From Vibrio penaeicida (GTDB taxonomy: Bacteria; Pseudomonadota; Gammaproteobacteria; Enterobacterales; Vibrionaceae), in NCBI RefSeq assembly GCF_019977755.1, contig NZ_AP025144.1:1054001-1118000 (forward strand): a stretch of 64,000 nt of DNA, in the 5' to 3' direction. The notes under the pieces are model-generated. The model searched no databases. It worked only from the letters and a program-made list of their open reading frames with translations, and was not told where the DNA came from. Below, piece by piece: positions 18,225 through 28,344 of the stretch (the stretch's first letter is position 1; the number at the start of each line of letters is the position of its first letter). A program made the position numbers and the translations under genes.

Positions 18225-20720
18225 CTAGTCACTAACGGTCTCTTTCACGCCTTCGACGTATTTTTCCATCTTAGCGACGAAGACAGCTTTGGTGAATGGC
18301 TTGGGTAGGTAATCATCCATACCAACATCAAAGCACTTTTGAATATCGTCTTCTAATACGCTCGCTGTTAACGCAATGATGGGGATCGGATTTAAACTGT
18401 TTTTTCTTTCGTGAATACGAATTTCTTTTGTTGCATCAAAGCCATCCTTTACTGGCATCATGCAGTCCATCAAAACCGTTGCAAATTGGTTTGGGTTTGC
18501 TTGGTAGGCATCGACGGCTTCTTGCCCGTTGTTTGCTATAAAAACTCTTAATCCCATTCTCTCCAAATTGATCTGAGCAACTTTTTGGTTTACTGCATTA
18601 TCTTCAACCAATAGGATTTCAGGTGAAACATTGGTATTGGCTTCCATTGAAAAATCATAGGCAGAAGCTGCATCGGGTGTATGCTGGCTCACACTTTCTT
18701 TCAACACGGTAAGAAGGCGTAAGCCGAACAATGGAGCGGTTAAATAGCCGTCGACTAAATGCTCAAAATTATAATGTTTTTGATGGTTATTTCGGACTAA
18801 TACAATGGGTAATTCTGGATGCGTTAAACGAATTTGCGACAGTAAAGCATGGGTAGGTTCTTCCTTCATCTGGCGGCAGAGGATAACACTACTTTCCGGC
18901 ATATCTGGTTCGCTATTGTCCATATCGTACGTTGAATATGACACACCAAAATGCTTCAGTTCATCACAAATAGCCGTGTCTTCTTCAATATTAACGAGAT
19001 AGACAGCAGGTAGGTTACTAATTGGCAATTGATGCCCTAACTCGACAGGACAGGTGATTTCAAACTTGAACTCACTGCCTTTTCCTTTTTCGGAAACGAG
19101 CGTCAGTTTACCTCCCATCAGTTCGACAATCTTGTCACTGATGGCTAAGCCAAGACCTGTGCCGCCAAACTCTTTTGAGGTGTCTGAATTTTCTTGTTCG
19201 AAAGCGTGAAAGATTTTTTTCTGTTGTGAAACATCAATTCCTATACCAGTATCGATCACTTGGAACAGTAAAGTGATGCTTCCTGAATCCATTGCGCGAC
19301 TAGACAAAATGAGAGAAACAGAGCCTTGTTTGGTGAATTTAATCGCGTTTGAAGCGAGGTTCATCATTACCTGACGAAGCTTGTGCTCGTCTAACTTTAC
19401 GTGCTCAGGAATGGAGGTTGAAACATCGACGTTCAATTGAATACCCGACTGATGCGACTTAGGCGCAATGAGAGCAGCCGTATCGTAAATGACTTCTCTA
19501 ACGTTCGATGTGTGCGGTGATATTTGAAGTTTTCCAGATTCAATTTTAGAGAGATCCAGCACGTCATTAATGAGCATGAGCAGAGTTTGTGAAGAAGAAT
19601 CTATGGTTTTTAGATAATCTTTTTGAATGGCGGAAAGGCTTGTGCCTTTTAGGATTTCAGCCATACCGATGATGCCATTCAATGGTGTTCGAATTTCGTG
19701 AGACATATTCGCTAAAAATGAACTCTTAGCTCGGTTGGCTTTTTTCGCCTCTTTTACCGAATATTTGAGCATATTCTCGATCTTCGAAGCGTTAAATATC
19801 AGTATCAGAAGCGAAATGACGGAGACGACCAGCATAGTCACGAATAAGAAGAAACGATAGGTTGCGATACTTGCCTCTGAAGCATTGATTGCGGTATCTA
19901 CGTGCTTGCTTAATTCAAAAAAGTTGGCTTCTATAGAATGCGCGTTTTTACGAAGCTCGCCATGTTGGCCCAGTGTTTCGTCTAGCCCTAATACACGAAG
20001 GCTAAACAGTAAGTCATGAATTTGCTCGGATATCTGCTCAATCAAAGTAATTGAATAGATATTTTCCTCATCGGGTGATAAGTCGTTCTTTAGCGCCATT
20101 AAGCTATTGATAATGGCTTTCTTTTCGGAAACGTCCTTTTTATATAGGCCTTTCAGGAGTTTGTTTTCGACTTGCAGTAGGAAGGTTTGGTTAGCACCCA
20201 TTTCAAGTACAAGGTGTTCCGTTTCGGCAATAAGTTGTTTTACATTTTGAGGTGATTTACCCAGCTCTAATCTGAGTTGAGCAAGATTGAGCAGTAATCT
20301 ATCGACCAACCCAGAGGTCGGTTTGTAGATATGCATATAAGTAACAGAAAGCGAGTTGAATCCGTCTTTATATTGCCCTACGGAAGTGAGCGTTCTTTTA
20401 AGATCATCTCGAACATTAATATCGACTTCGGCGCTTAGGAGATAAATTTCATTGAGCGCTTGAGATAATTCTGCGATCTCGGATTCAAACTGCTCGGTGT
20501 ATTGTTCAGATTTCCTTGCGAGAAAATCTTTCTCATGGCGGCGCAGTTGAAGCAATGAAGTATGTGCTTTGGTAATGTCGTGGCGAATTGTGCCCAAGAT
20601 GTCTTGCTGTGTATTGAAGTATCCATTGGCAAATACCCATACTAGGAACAAGGCAAAAATAGTCACAATTGAGAATGCGATCTGACCTTTAATTGAATTC
20701 GAGAGCACTTTTATGATCAT
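18225..20720 (-). CDS. Hybrid sensor histidine kinase with HBM-type sensor
   Basis: Inner-membrane kinase of 831 aa: TM1 (about 13-32), long helical periplasmic domain (33-285) with the RRHEKDFLAR hallmark (about 60-69) of helical bimodular sensors, TM2 (about 289-309), HisKA with SHEIRTP (His341), HATPase (NAIKFT, DTGIGI, GGTGLGL), a degenerate linker receiver (about 570-680) without the usual acidic pocket, and a C-terminal receiver with Asp752 in LMDCMMP. No Hpt domain, so it needs a separate phosphotransfer protein. HBM domains in known receptors bind small organic acids. It is followed downstream by convergent DUF2867 and preceded by an MCP gene. Confidence 0.9.
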   Translation of the reverse strand: MIIKVLSNSIKGQIAFSIVTIFALFLVWVFANGYFNTQQDILGTIRHDITKAHTSLLQLRRHEKDFLARKSEQYTEQFESEIAELSQALNEIYLLSAEVDINVRDDLKRTLTSVGQYKDGFNSLSVTYMHIYKPTSGLVDRLLLNLAQLRLELGKSPQNVKQLIAETEHLVLEMGANQTFLLQVENKLLKGLYKKDVSEKKAIINSLMALKNDLSPDEENIYSITLIEQISEQIHDLLFSLRVLGLDETLGQHGELRKNAHSIEANFFELSKHVDTAINASEASIATYRFFLFVTMLVVSVISLLILIFNASKIENMLKYSVKEAKKANRAKSSFLANMSHEIRTPLNGIIGMAEILKGTSLSAIQKDYLKTIDSSSQTLLMLINDVLDLSKIESGKLQISPHTSNVREVIYDTAALIAPKSHQSGIQLNVDVSTSIPEHVKLDEHKLRQVMMNLASNAIKFTKQGSVSLILSSRAMDSGSITLLFQVIDTGIGIDVSQQKKIFHAFEQENSDTSKEFGGTGLGLAISDKIVELMGGKLTLVSEKGKGSEFKFEITCPVELGHQLPISNLPAVYLVNIEEDTAICDELKHFGVSYSTYDMDNSEPDMPESSVILCRQMKEEPTHALLSQIRLTHPELPIVLVRNNHQKHYNFEHLVDGYLTAPLFGLRLLTVLKESVSQHTPDAASAYDFSMEANTNVSPEILLVEDNAVNQKVAQINLERMGLRVFIANNGQEAVDAYQANPNQFATVLMDCMMPVKDGFDATKEIRIHERKNSLNPIPIIALTASVLEDDIQKCFDVGMDDYLPKPFTKAVFVAKMEKYVEGVKETVSD

Positions 20721-20824
20721 GAGTATGCAACAGAAGTGAAATTATCTACTTAACGTAGAAAGAGTTGAGCTTTTTTTAAAGGAAAACAATGAAGTAATTG
20801 ATTGAAGTGTGACCTTTACGTGAC

Positions 20825-20858
20825 AAAAAAAAGATGCCTTCAAAAAAGGCACCCTTTT
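20825..20858 (-). terminator. Terminator of the chemoreceptor gene
   Basis: Read on the minus strand: AAAAGGGTGCCTT, short loop, AAGGCATCTTTTTTTT. Confidence 0.8.
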
Positions 20859-20883
20859 GATACAAATATTGGAAGTGCTGTAC

Positions 20884-22605
20884 TTACATATTTGCCAGTT
20901 CTTTTGCGCGCTGATCGAGGTTGGAGGCCGAATGCTCAACTTGCTCAATTGAATGGGCCACTTTGTTGGTAAGGTCGTTAATTTGCGTCAGGCTTTCATT
21001 TATCATGTTGGACACTTTTGACTGCTCATCGGTCGATTGTGCAATCTCTGAGTTCAAACTGAATATGGTACCTGTCGTGTCTTTAATTTTAACGAAGACT
21101 TCGCCAATTTTATCAATGCTTTCATGCGCAGTACCCATTAGGGTTGCGGCTTGGTTAATGGTACCACCCATCGAGTTTGTTTTTTCTTGTAGGCTTGCAA
21201 TGATCTCTTCAATTTCATTGGTCGAGTCTTGTGTTCTTTGCGCTAACGAGCGAACTTCGTCTGCTACTACTGCAAATCCTCGACCTTGTTCACCCGCACG
21301 CGCAGCTTCAATTGCAGCATTGAGCGCCAACAAGTTGGTTTGTTCCGCGATGGATTTGATGACGTCTAGTACACCAGATACTTGAGCACTTTCTGAAATC
21401 AACCCTTCCATTGCTTGCTGAGTATGACCAAATTCACTTTGCAGTGTGGTCATTGAGTCGACAGCGAGCTGCATTGACGATTGACCTTCACTTACGTTCT
21501 TATCGTTTTGGGAAGCTTCATTTTCTGCCGTAACGGTAACGTCCGTGACACGTGTTAATGCTGTTGCCATTTCTTCTACAGCGACCAATACGGAGTTCGT
21601 TTCTTGGGTGAGTGTATCTGAGTTCATGCGGCTTTCAGATACCACACCATGCGTTTCCGACGCGAGATCTTGTACATGCGAAGAAATACGCGAAGAGGTT
21701 TCTTTCGTTTTATGCAAAGATTCCAGCATGCTGTTAATTTGTTTCGCAATTTCACCGATTTCACCCGAACCCACGTTTTCAATTCTATGGCTTAAGTTAC
21801 CACTAGACTCAATGGCACTAAGTTGTTCACTCAACGTTGTGACCGGCTTAGTGACAACACGATTCACCATAATGAAGCCAATGACGGATACCACGAGCAT
21901 CGCTGCCATCAACGCAAGTGTAATGGTCACGGCGCCTTGGAGCTCACCAAAGTCGTTTTGTAGATACCCCAATGTACGAGCTTCTAATTCAGAGAAGAAA
22001 CCATCGATGGGCTTCATGATTTTCGCTTTTTCTACATGGTATGTCTTACTGTGAAGCAACTCTGCCGCCATTGATGTGTCGGGGTCACCTTTGACCGTGT
22101 ACTGACCTGAATTTGGATCAAGGAAGATACCCTTAACAGCGTTCATTGCTTTTACTTCCAAATTCACTAAGGCATCGGAATTGCTTTGCGCTTCTTTTAA
22201 CAGCGAGAATTCTTTGTCGGAGAATCCAAGATCTTTCATTCGCTGTTGGATAGATACCGTAATACCATCTGGCTTGGGCTTTTCACCATAATTGATGACC
22301 AAATCCCAATATATCTGGTGGTATTTTTCAGGAAGAGGTTTTTCGCCATTACGAATAGCGAGGATGTCCATGTACATGCTTTCATAGTCGGCATTTGCCG
22401 TTAGTGCATAGGTTCGAGCAAGTCTTGTTAGATCATCCGAACTTTGTCTGAGCTCGTCAGCAACCTGATAAGAAGCATACCTCGTCTCGGATGTCTGTTT
22501 TAGCTTTCCTGCAGAGCTTAGAATATTAAACCCCAATAAAAAAGTGACGACAGATATGACCGATATGGCGCCGAAAACGTAAGCCATAATTGCTCTGGTT
22601 TTCAT
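20884..22605 (-). CDS. Methyl-accepting chemotaxis protein
   Basis: Membrane chemoreceptor signalling to CheA/CheW. TM1 near residues 7-30, a periplasmic sensor of about 180 residues that I do not assign to a family, TM2 near 220-245, HAMP, then the cytoplasmic coiled coil with the conserved hairpin tip [19 protein letters not shown] and [15 protein letters not shown]. No C-terminal CheR-docking pentapeptide. Start at ATG 22605 (MKTRAIMAY) with AGAGGG eight bases upstream; the ten codons before it are unlikely. About 573 aa. Ends at a good terminator. Confidence 0.93.
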   Translation of the reverse strand: MKTRAIMAYVFGAISVISVVTFLLGFNILSSAGKLKQTSETRYASYQVADELRQSSDDLTRLARTYALTANADYESMYMDILAIRNGEKPLPEKYHQIYWDLVINYGEKPKPDGITVSIQQRMKDLGFSDKEFSLLKEAQSNSDALVNLEVKAMNAVKGIFLDPNSGQYTVKGDPDTSMAAELLHSKTYHVEKAKIMKPIDGFFSELEARTLGYLQNDFGELQGAVTITLALMAAMLVVSVIGFIMVNRVVTKPVTTLSEQLSAIESSGNLSHRIENVGSGEIGEIAKQINSMLESLHKTKETSSRISSHVQDLASETHGVVSESRMNSDTLTQETNSVLVAVEEMATALTRVTDVTVTAENEASQNDKNVSEGQSSMQLAVDSMTTLQSEFGHTQQAMEGLISESAQVSGVLDVIKSIAEQTNLLALNAAIEAARAGEQGRGFAVVADEVRSLAQRTQDSTNEIEEIIASLQEKTNSMGGTINQAATLMGTAHESIDKIGEVFVKIKDTTGTIFSLNSEIAQSTDEQSKVSNMINESLTQINDLTNKVAHSIEQVEHSASNLDQRAKELANM

Positions 22606-22749
22606 ATAATTTCCCTCTATCCAACACAATTGCAATAAGTGTAGTTCAAGAATATTGATTGTTAGAAAGATCTAGGGGAATTTGTTTTTAAGCTCGAAAC
22701 GAGATGCAGTAAGCAACTGAGTAAGTATGAACTTACGAGAGTATTGGCA

Positions 22750-23877
22750 CTATTTAGCGATTTCTGACGATGACGTTGTGGCGTTTTTATCGTTATCTAT
22801 AGGTGCGATAACCACTTGATTTCGGCCCAACAGTTTTGCTCGATATAAGGCTTCATCTGCCCGTTTCAGAGTGTCTGCTACCGAGTCTTCTGACTGGAAT
22901 TGTGACACACCAAGGCTGATTGTGATTTCTAATGATTGGCTACTGCTGTAAAGCACTGCCATACGGATTTTTTCGGCAATGACTTTGGCATCATCCAATG
23001 CAACGGGAAGAACGATCAAGAACTCTTCTCCACCATAGCGCCCAACACATGAGCCTTTGGGTAAAAAATCGGCTTCAAGGGTTCTCGCTAATTCAGAGAG
23101 GACGGCATCGCCCATAAGGTGCCCGTAGGAGTCATTCAGTTTTTTGAAATGGTCGACATCGCATAAAACTAAACTTGCATGTTCGGAGACCTCATTCACT
23201 TGCCTCGATTTTTCTAAAATCACGCGATGGTTAAAGAGGTTTGTTAGGCTGTCACGTTCTGCTAAGTGTCTCAGCTTTTCTGCGTAGCTATGGGCACGCA
23301 TTGCTTCCATACGGTAGCGGTAGACATGACCCGACATCATAACCATCAGCAGAATCATAACTGCAAAGTAGGAGAATTGCTGATCAAGAAAACGTGCATG
23401 ATCAGAGGTATAATGGATAACCCAATCTGGAAAATACGTTTCGATACTGAACAGTATTGAAGGGAGACACACTGCAAACATGATGAATGGCCACCGCAAT
23501 AAAGACATCTCGCGTAATACACTTTGGGTATACAAGGCTGTGACTAAACAATATAACGCGGTAGGACCATATGAACCTGAGTTAGAAAACCATGTTATTG
23601 GGATGATAAAAACCATTAAGCAAGTAGCAAATAAAATCGCCACGACTCGATAATGATCTTTGAATCGAGAGTAATACCACATGATTCCCATTAAACAGGC
23701 AGCAAAGTAAAGGATGATCGAAAAATGAATGGGTGTGATGTTAGCAACGGTATTAAATACACCTACGATGACTAAAAATACCGAGGTGAGTAAAAGAAAT
23801 ACGTGGTGAACTCGTTTGAATACATCTTCACTTTCGCCAGATATCCAACGTGTTACTTGGTTTAATTTTTTCAGCAT
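22750..23877 (-). CDS. Membrane GGDEF diguanylate cyclase
   Basis: Makes c-di-GMP from two GTP. The N-terminal half has about six hydrophobic helices (residues ~20-200), followed by a GGDEF domain with RDSLTNLFNHR, DVDHFKKLNDSYGH and active-site GGEEF (about residue 283). The residues at the usual I-site position (PKGS) are not RxxD, so product inhibition is probably absent. Start is uncertain: ATG 23877 is used, but the AGGAAA site fits an in-frame TTG at 23886 better. Faces a large AT-rich gap upstream. Confidence 0.9.
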   Translation of the reverse strand: MLKKLNQVTRWISGESEDVFKRVHHVFLLLTSVFLVIVGVFNTVANITPIHFSIILYFAACLMGIMWYYSRFKDHYRVVAILFATCLMVFIIPITWFSNSGSYGPTALYCLVTALYTQSVLREMSLLRWPFIMFAVCLPSILFSIETYFPDWVIHYTSDHARFLDQQFSYFAVMILLMVMMSGHVYRYRMEAMRAHSYAEKLRHLAERDSLTNLFNHRVILEKSRQVNEVSEHASLVLCDVDHFKKLNDSYGHLMGDAVLSELARTLEADFLPKGSCVGRYGGEEFLIVLPVALDDAKVIAEKIRMAVLYSSSQSLEITISLGVSQFQSEDSVADTLKRADEALYRAKLLGRNQVVIAPIDNDKNATTSSSEIAK

Positions 23878-24570
23878 ATTATTCAACAGATTGACTTTCC
23901 TGAAATTAACCAATTCGTGTAATACCTACTTTAACGCAGCGGATGAGCTTAGCCTGCGGGCGGTGACACATCGAAACGAGAATGTGCTCAGATTCTAACA
24001 AATAATTTATAAAGACCTCAATATATTGAGCGCTTTATCGCATAATCTATTAAACCTTAGCCATATAAATGAGATCATATGTCATACAAATATCCCATCA
24101 TAAATTTGAATTATAAATTTCTAAATTTGCTTGAAATATTTGTAATTTTAATTGTCTGTATAACATGATTAAAATCTAATCAACAGAGGAATGTTATTAA
24201 ATAAAAACGATGATTTATTCAATGTGGTTGTATTTTGAGCCCTAGAATAAATGGCTGGTTTGAGTATTTCGAATGAATTAGTTAAATGTTTTTTGTCGCT
24301 AATAAATAAGAAATCAAAGCTAGATGCTTGAATTTTATTCACTTAATGTCGTTCCCAAATGCAAATTTTTGAGTGTATAAGTTCATATTATATTTATATA
24401 GGCTGATAACAACTTCAAACTTTGTTGATAAAAATACCAAACCCTAATTTATCCAAGCTAAAATCATTTTATCTTTGAAAGTGTTGGATTATATCCAATG
24501 AGCCTAAGTTTACTTGGGTATACATTACTTTCTCTCTTAGTAAGGCACTAACGTGTAAAAGGCAAAAGAT
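23878..24570. other. AT-rich intergenic region (about 690 bases)
   Basis: Very AT-rich with stop codons in all frames; no gene seen. It must contain the divergent promoters of the cyclase and the response regulator, and holds a repeat copy at 24494-24523. A small RNA cannot be excluded. Confidence 0.5.
24494..24523 (+). repeat. Copy of the ACTTGGGTATA repeat end
   Basis: ATCCAATGAGCCTAAGTTT then ACTTGGGTATA, ending about 50 bases upstream of the response-regulator start. Confidence 0.5.
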
Positions 24571-25299
24571 ATGCAGATAAAAACTCATATTCTGGTTGTG
24601 GATGACGACAGTGAAATCCGGGAGTTGCTGGAAGAGTATTTGTCTAAAGCTGGCTTTCAGGTATCCAGTGTGGAAGACGGAGAAGCCATGGCTGAATTTT
24701 TACAGCAGCAAGGGTATCCGGATTTAATCTTGTTGGACGTAATGCTCCCTGGTGACGATGGATTTACTCTGTGTCAGAAGGTTCGAAAGCAATCCAATGT
24801 GCCTATTATTATGCTGACTGCGGTGTCTGACGAAACGGATCAAATCATTGGTTTGGAAATTGGCGCGGATGACTATATTGCGAAGCCGTTTAGCCCTCGT
24901 CAATTAATGGCGAGAATTAAAGCGTTGTTAAGACGAATGCATGTTCAAGAAGATGAGGCCAGCGCATTACCTTCATTATCTCGAAATATCGTGTTTGGTG
25001 ATTGGCGGTTAGACACGCTCTCTCACCGTGCAACTCACTCGGATACCCATGAGACAATCGAATTCTCGGGCAGCGATTTCGCTTTGTTGATGTTGTTTTT
25101 GTCTCACCCAAATGAAATTTTAGATCGCGATACCATTTCTATTGCGACACGTGGAAGAGAGGCCCTCCCAATGGAACGGGGTATTGACGTACAGTTAAGT
25201 CGATTGCGTCAACGCCTTGGTGACAAAGGGAATAAATACATCAAAACCATGCGTGGCAATGGCTATATGTTTACGGCAACAGTTACGTATGAGCGATGA
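24571..25299 (+). CDS. OmpR-family response regulator (GltR-like)
   Basis: DNA-binding response regulator of 242 aa: receiver with VVDDDSEIRELLEE and phospho-acceptor Asp in LLDVMLPGDDG (about residue 56), then a winged-helix Trans_reg_C domain ending IKTMRGNGYMFTATV. It precedes its kinase gene by 28 bases and a sugar ABC transporter operon, the same order as Pseudomonas gltR-gtrS-gts, so glucose-responsive control of the transporter is inferred. Confidence 0.9.
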   Translation: MQIKTHILVVDDDSEIRELLEEYLSKAGFQVSSVEDGEAMAEFLQQQGYPDLILLDVMLPGDDGFTLCQKVRKQSNVPIIMLTAVSDETDQIIGLEIGADDYIAKPFSPRQLMARIKALLRRMHVQEDEASALPSLSRNIVFGDWRLDTLSHRATHSDTHETIEFSGSDFALLMLFLSHPNEILDRDTISIATRGREALPMERGIDVQLSRLRQRLGDKGNKYIKTMRGNGYMFTATVTYER

Positions 25300-25327
25300 C
25301 GGCAATCGATAACAGGAATCACGTTTT

Positions 25328-26764
25328 ATGAAGCTAAAATGGCCGAATTCCCTCGTTGCTCGAACTTTACTGTTAACGCTGTTGGCGGTTGTGGTTGCAC
25401 AAGGGATTGCAACTTCTATTTGGTATTCGCAATCCAAGCAACGAGAATATGAAGGTATACGTTCGGCATCGGAAAGTATGGCGAATATGTTTGCTTCAAC
25501 GGTCACGTTTTTTCAATCCCTTCCCAGAGAGTACCGCCATATCGTTTTAGATCAGATTCGGAATATGGGAGGGACTCGATTTTTCGTTTCGTTTAATGAA
25601 GAACAGCTATCTATCGATCCGGTGGCGGAATCTCGTTTAAAGCGTATTTCTGTTGATGCCGTAGAACAAGTACTCGATAACAAGCTTCGGAAAGTGCATC
25701 AAATAGACGTAGAGTTTTCACGCCCAGATACGTTGCGAATCTTAAAAAATGATATTCGCCTTAGCGATTTGCCTCGCTCTTGGGCGCACCACACCTTAAC
25801 GCTGGAGCCGCTCAACCCACCTATTTTGGTGGTGCAAATAGAGCTGGACACCAACCAGTGGCTTTATATTGCCGCATTGCTTCCTGCGCCATACATAAGC
25901 TTGGACGACACGATCATTGGTAGCGATCAGGTATTGTTTCTGGTTTTCTCAACCACACTGCTGCTGTTGCTAACCTATTTATTGGTTCGTCGTCAGGTTC
26001 GCCCGTTGAAAAGACTGGCAAAAGCAGCGAACGACATGAGTATCGACGTGGAGCAGTCTCCGCTGGTGGAAGAGGGGGCGAGTGAATTGGTAACGGCAAC
26101 CCGAGCATTCAATCGCATGCAATCTAGGATAAACCGTTATATCACCGACAGAGAGCACCTGTTCTCTGCCATTTCACATGATTTAAAAACTCCCATCACA
26201 CGCCTAAGAATCCGTGCCGAACTACTGGAAAACGATCAAAAGCGGTTTAAGTTTAACCGTGATCTTGATGAACTGGAGATGATGGTGAAGGGAGCACTCC
26301 AGTGTGTACGAGAGACCGATCTGCATGAGAATAACGCTCAAGTGGATCTAGCGGACATGTTGGCATCGATTGCGGAAAGTCATAATCAGGAAAGCACCAA
26401 AGTTTTCTTACCAGACACGCCTATTCTGCCCATTTGGGGCAAACCACTTGCCATGAAACGGGTACTCACCAATCTCATCGATAATGGGGTCAAATATGGG
26501 CATCGCGTACATGTCTATGTCTATGACCACGAGGATCGCCTAGAACTCATCATCCTAGATGAAGGGCAGGGCATTCCTGAAAGCAAGCTGGATATGGTAT
26601 TTGAGCCATATTATCGCCTTGCCAATGACAAAGATGGGCACGGTCTAGGGCTAGGGATTAGCCGAAATATCCTCCACGCACATGGTGGAGATCTCATTAT
26701 TTACAATTCTCTCAAAGGCGGTCTGGAGGCAAAAGTCCTTATCCCACATGACCCTGAGCTCTAA
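25328..26764 (+). CDS. Sensor histidine kinase (GtrS-like)
   Basis: Inner-membrane kinase of 478 aa: TM1 (about 10-30), periplasmic domain (about 31-195), TM2 (about 200-218), HAMP, HisKA with ISHDLKTPITRLRIRAELL (His about 283), HATPase with NLIDNGVKYG, DEGQGIP and GHGLGLGI. In Pseudomonas GtrS senses 2-ketogluconate/6-phosphogluconate; whether this protein does is not visible. ATG 25328 has AGGAA about ten bases upstream. Its stop is embedded in an inverted repeat leading into the gts operon. Confidence 0.9.
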   Translation: MKLKWPNSLVARTLLLTLLAVVVAQGIATSIWYSQSKQREYEGIRSASESMANMFASTVTFFQSLPREYRHIVLDQIRNMGGTRFFVSFNEEQLSIDPVAESRLKRISVDAVEQVLDNKLRKVHQIDVEFSRPDTLRILKNDIRLSDLPRSWAHHTLTLEPLNPPILVVQIELDTNQWLYIAALLPAPYISLDDTIIGSDQVLFLVFSTTLLLLLTYLLVRRQVRPLKRLAKAANDMSIDVEQSPLVEEGASELVTATRAFNRMQSRINRYITDREHLFSAISHDLKTPITRLRIRAELLENDQKRFKFNRDLDELEMMVKGALQCVRETDLHENNAQVDLADMLASIAESHNQESTKVFLPDTPILPIWGKPLAMKRVLTNLIDNGVKYGHRVHVYVYDHEDRLELIILDEGQGIPESKLDMVFEPYYRLANDKDGHGLGLGISRNILHAHGGDLIIYNSLKGGLEAKVLIPHDPEL

Positions 26765-26784
26765 TGTAACATCTTCGTTACATT
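26763..26784. promoter_or_regulatory. Inverted repeat AATGTAAC-N6-GTTACATT upstream of gtsA
   Basis: Perfect 8-bp arms with a six-base centre, immediately after the kinase stop and 137 bases before gtsA. No T-run follows, so an operator is more likely than a terminator. Confidence 0.4.
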
Positions 26785-26920
26785 GGGCTTACCCTTTGTT
26801 TCAATCTTCTGTTTTTTCCATGTTTAGACTTAGGGCAAATGAGGAAATGCTCGGTAGTATCCTTTTCCCCGTTTTTGCTTAATCCAAGGCTGCAAAGCCA
26901 AAATAACATGGACGATAACA

Positions 26921-28168
26921 ATGAAAATGAATAAAACTCTGATTACCCTATCATTGCTAGCTGCGACATCGTACGCACAAGCTGGCGAAGTAGAAGTGCT
27001 TCATTGGTGGACCTCTGGCGGTGAAGCAAAATCCGCTGCTGTACTGAAAAGTAAGGTCGAGGAGCAAGGTCACTCTTGGAAAGACTTTGCTGTTGCTGGT
27101 GGCGGCGGTGAAAGTGCTATGACAGTCTTAAAGACTCGTGCGGTATCAGGTAATCCTCCTTCAGCCGCTCAAATTAAAGGACACGACATTCAAGAGTGGG
27201 GTGACCTTGGGTTTCTAACCAGCTTAGATGACGTGGCAAAAGCGGAAAAATGGGAAAGTAATCTTCCAGAAGTTGTAACAAAAGTCATGAAGCATGAAGG
27301 TCGTTTTGTTGCCGTCCCTGTTAACGTTCACCGAGTAAACTGGCTGTGGGCAAACCCAGAAGTATTAAAAGCGGCAGGTGTTTCTGTTCCTAAAACCTTG
27401 GATGAGTTTTTTGCTTCCGCAGAAAAAATCAAAGCTGCAGGCTACATTCCACTCGCTCACGGTGGTCAACCTTGGCAAGACGCGACAGTATTTGAAGCCG
27501 TAGCCCTTGATGTACTTGGCAGCGCTGACTACAACAAAGCGTTTGTTGATCTAGACATGGATGTGCTGCAAGGCTCAAAAATGGTTGAGGTGTTCGAGAA
27601 GTTCCACAAGATTCGTGATTACATCGACAGCAACTCCCCAGGCCGAGATTGGAACGTAGCGACATCAATGGTCATTAATGGTGACGCGGCTATGCAAATC
27701 ATGGGTGACTGGGCAAAAGGTGAATTTGCTGCGGCAGGTAAAATGCCGGGTAAAGATTACATTTGTGCGCCAGCACCGGGTACAGATGGTCAGTTTACGT
27801 TCAATATCGACAGTTTTGCCTTCTTTAAGCTGAAAAATGCAGACAATGAAAAAGCGCAAAAAGCACTGGCGAAAACCATTCTTACTAAAGACTTCCAAGA
27901 AGTATTTAACCTCAATAAAGGCTCAATCCCTGTTCGTTTGGATATGGACATGACCAAATTCGACTCCTGTGCTCTGGATTCAATGGCAACATTTAAGACC
28001 AGTGCAGACAGTGGCGATTTAGTGCCAAGTATGGCGCACGGCTTGTCTACAACCAGTTACGTTCAAGGTGCCATCTACGACGTAGTCACTAATTTCTTTA
28101 ACGACCCATCAGCAAAAGCGGATGAAGCAGTTAAGAAGTTGGCAAAAGCCGTAAAAGCAGCCATTTAA
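26921..28168 (+). CDS. gtsA: Sugar ABC transporter substrate-binding protein (GtsA-like)
   Basis: Periplasmic family 1 sugar-binding protein of 415 aa with a Sec signal peptide ending ATSYAQAG. The mature start [54 protein letters not shown] and MGDWAKGEF closely match Pseudomonas GtsA, the glucose/mannose-binding protein. First gene of a four-gene transporter operon; separated from gtsB by 176 bases with a strong hairpin. Assignment of glucose as ligand is from family resemblance, not proven. Confidence 0.88.
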   Translation: MKMNKTLITLSLLAATSYAQAGEVEVLHWWTSGGEAKSAAVLKSKVEEQGHSWKDFAVAGGGGESAMTVLKTRAVSGNPPSAAQIKGHDIQEWGDLGFLTSLDDVAKAEKWESNLPEVVTKVMKHEGRFVAVPVNVHRVNWLWANPEVLKAAGVSVPKTLDEFFASAEKIKAAGYIPLAHGGQPWQDATVFEAVALDVLGSADYNKAFVDLDMDVLQGSKMVEVFEKFHKIRDYIDSNSPGRDWNVATSMVINGDAAMQIMGDWAKGEFAAAGKMPGKDYICAPAPGTDGQFTFNIDSFAFFKLKNADNEKAQKALAKTILTKDFQEVFNLNKGSIPVRLDMDMTKFDSCALDSMATFKTSADSGDLVPSMAHGLSTTSYVQGAIYDVVTNFFNDPSAKADEAVKKLAKAVKAAI

Positions 28169-28289
28169 GAACGGTTCAAAACCGGTAGTTTTTCGACCCA
28201 CAGCTTCGAGATATCTACTGGTTTTGACATCGGGTTCACCCCGAAAAGAACACCCCCTGAGAGTCGTGCTCAAGATGAGTCCGCACTTT

Positions 28290-28322
28290 CCTCATGTACC
28301 GCCGCTTGCGGCGGTTCTGAGG
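28290..28322 (+). other. Strong hairpin between gtsA and gtsB
   Basis: CCTCA/TGAGG outer stem and ACCGCCGC-TT-GCGGCGGT inner stem, with no T-run after it. Likely stabilises the gtsA mRNA 3' end or attenuates readthrough. Confidence 0.65.
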
Positions 28323-28344
28323 GGCCCTCTAACAAGGATAAGTT

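Noticed and set aside
20921-22054. Long open frames (154 and 169 aa) antisense to the chemoreceptor gene
   Set aside because: They are Ser/Val-rich mirror frames of a typical MCP coding sequence, without ribosome sites or recognisable domains.
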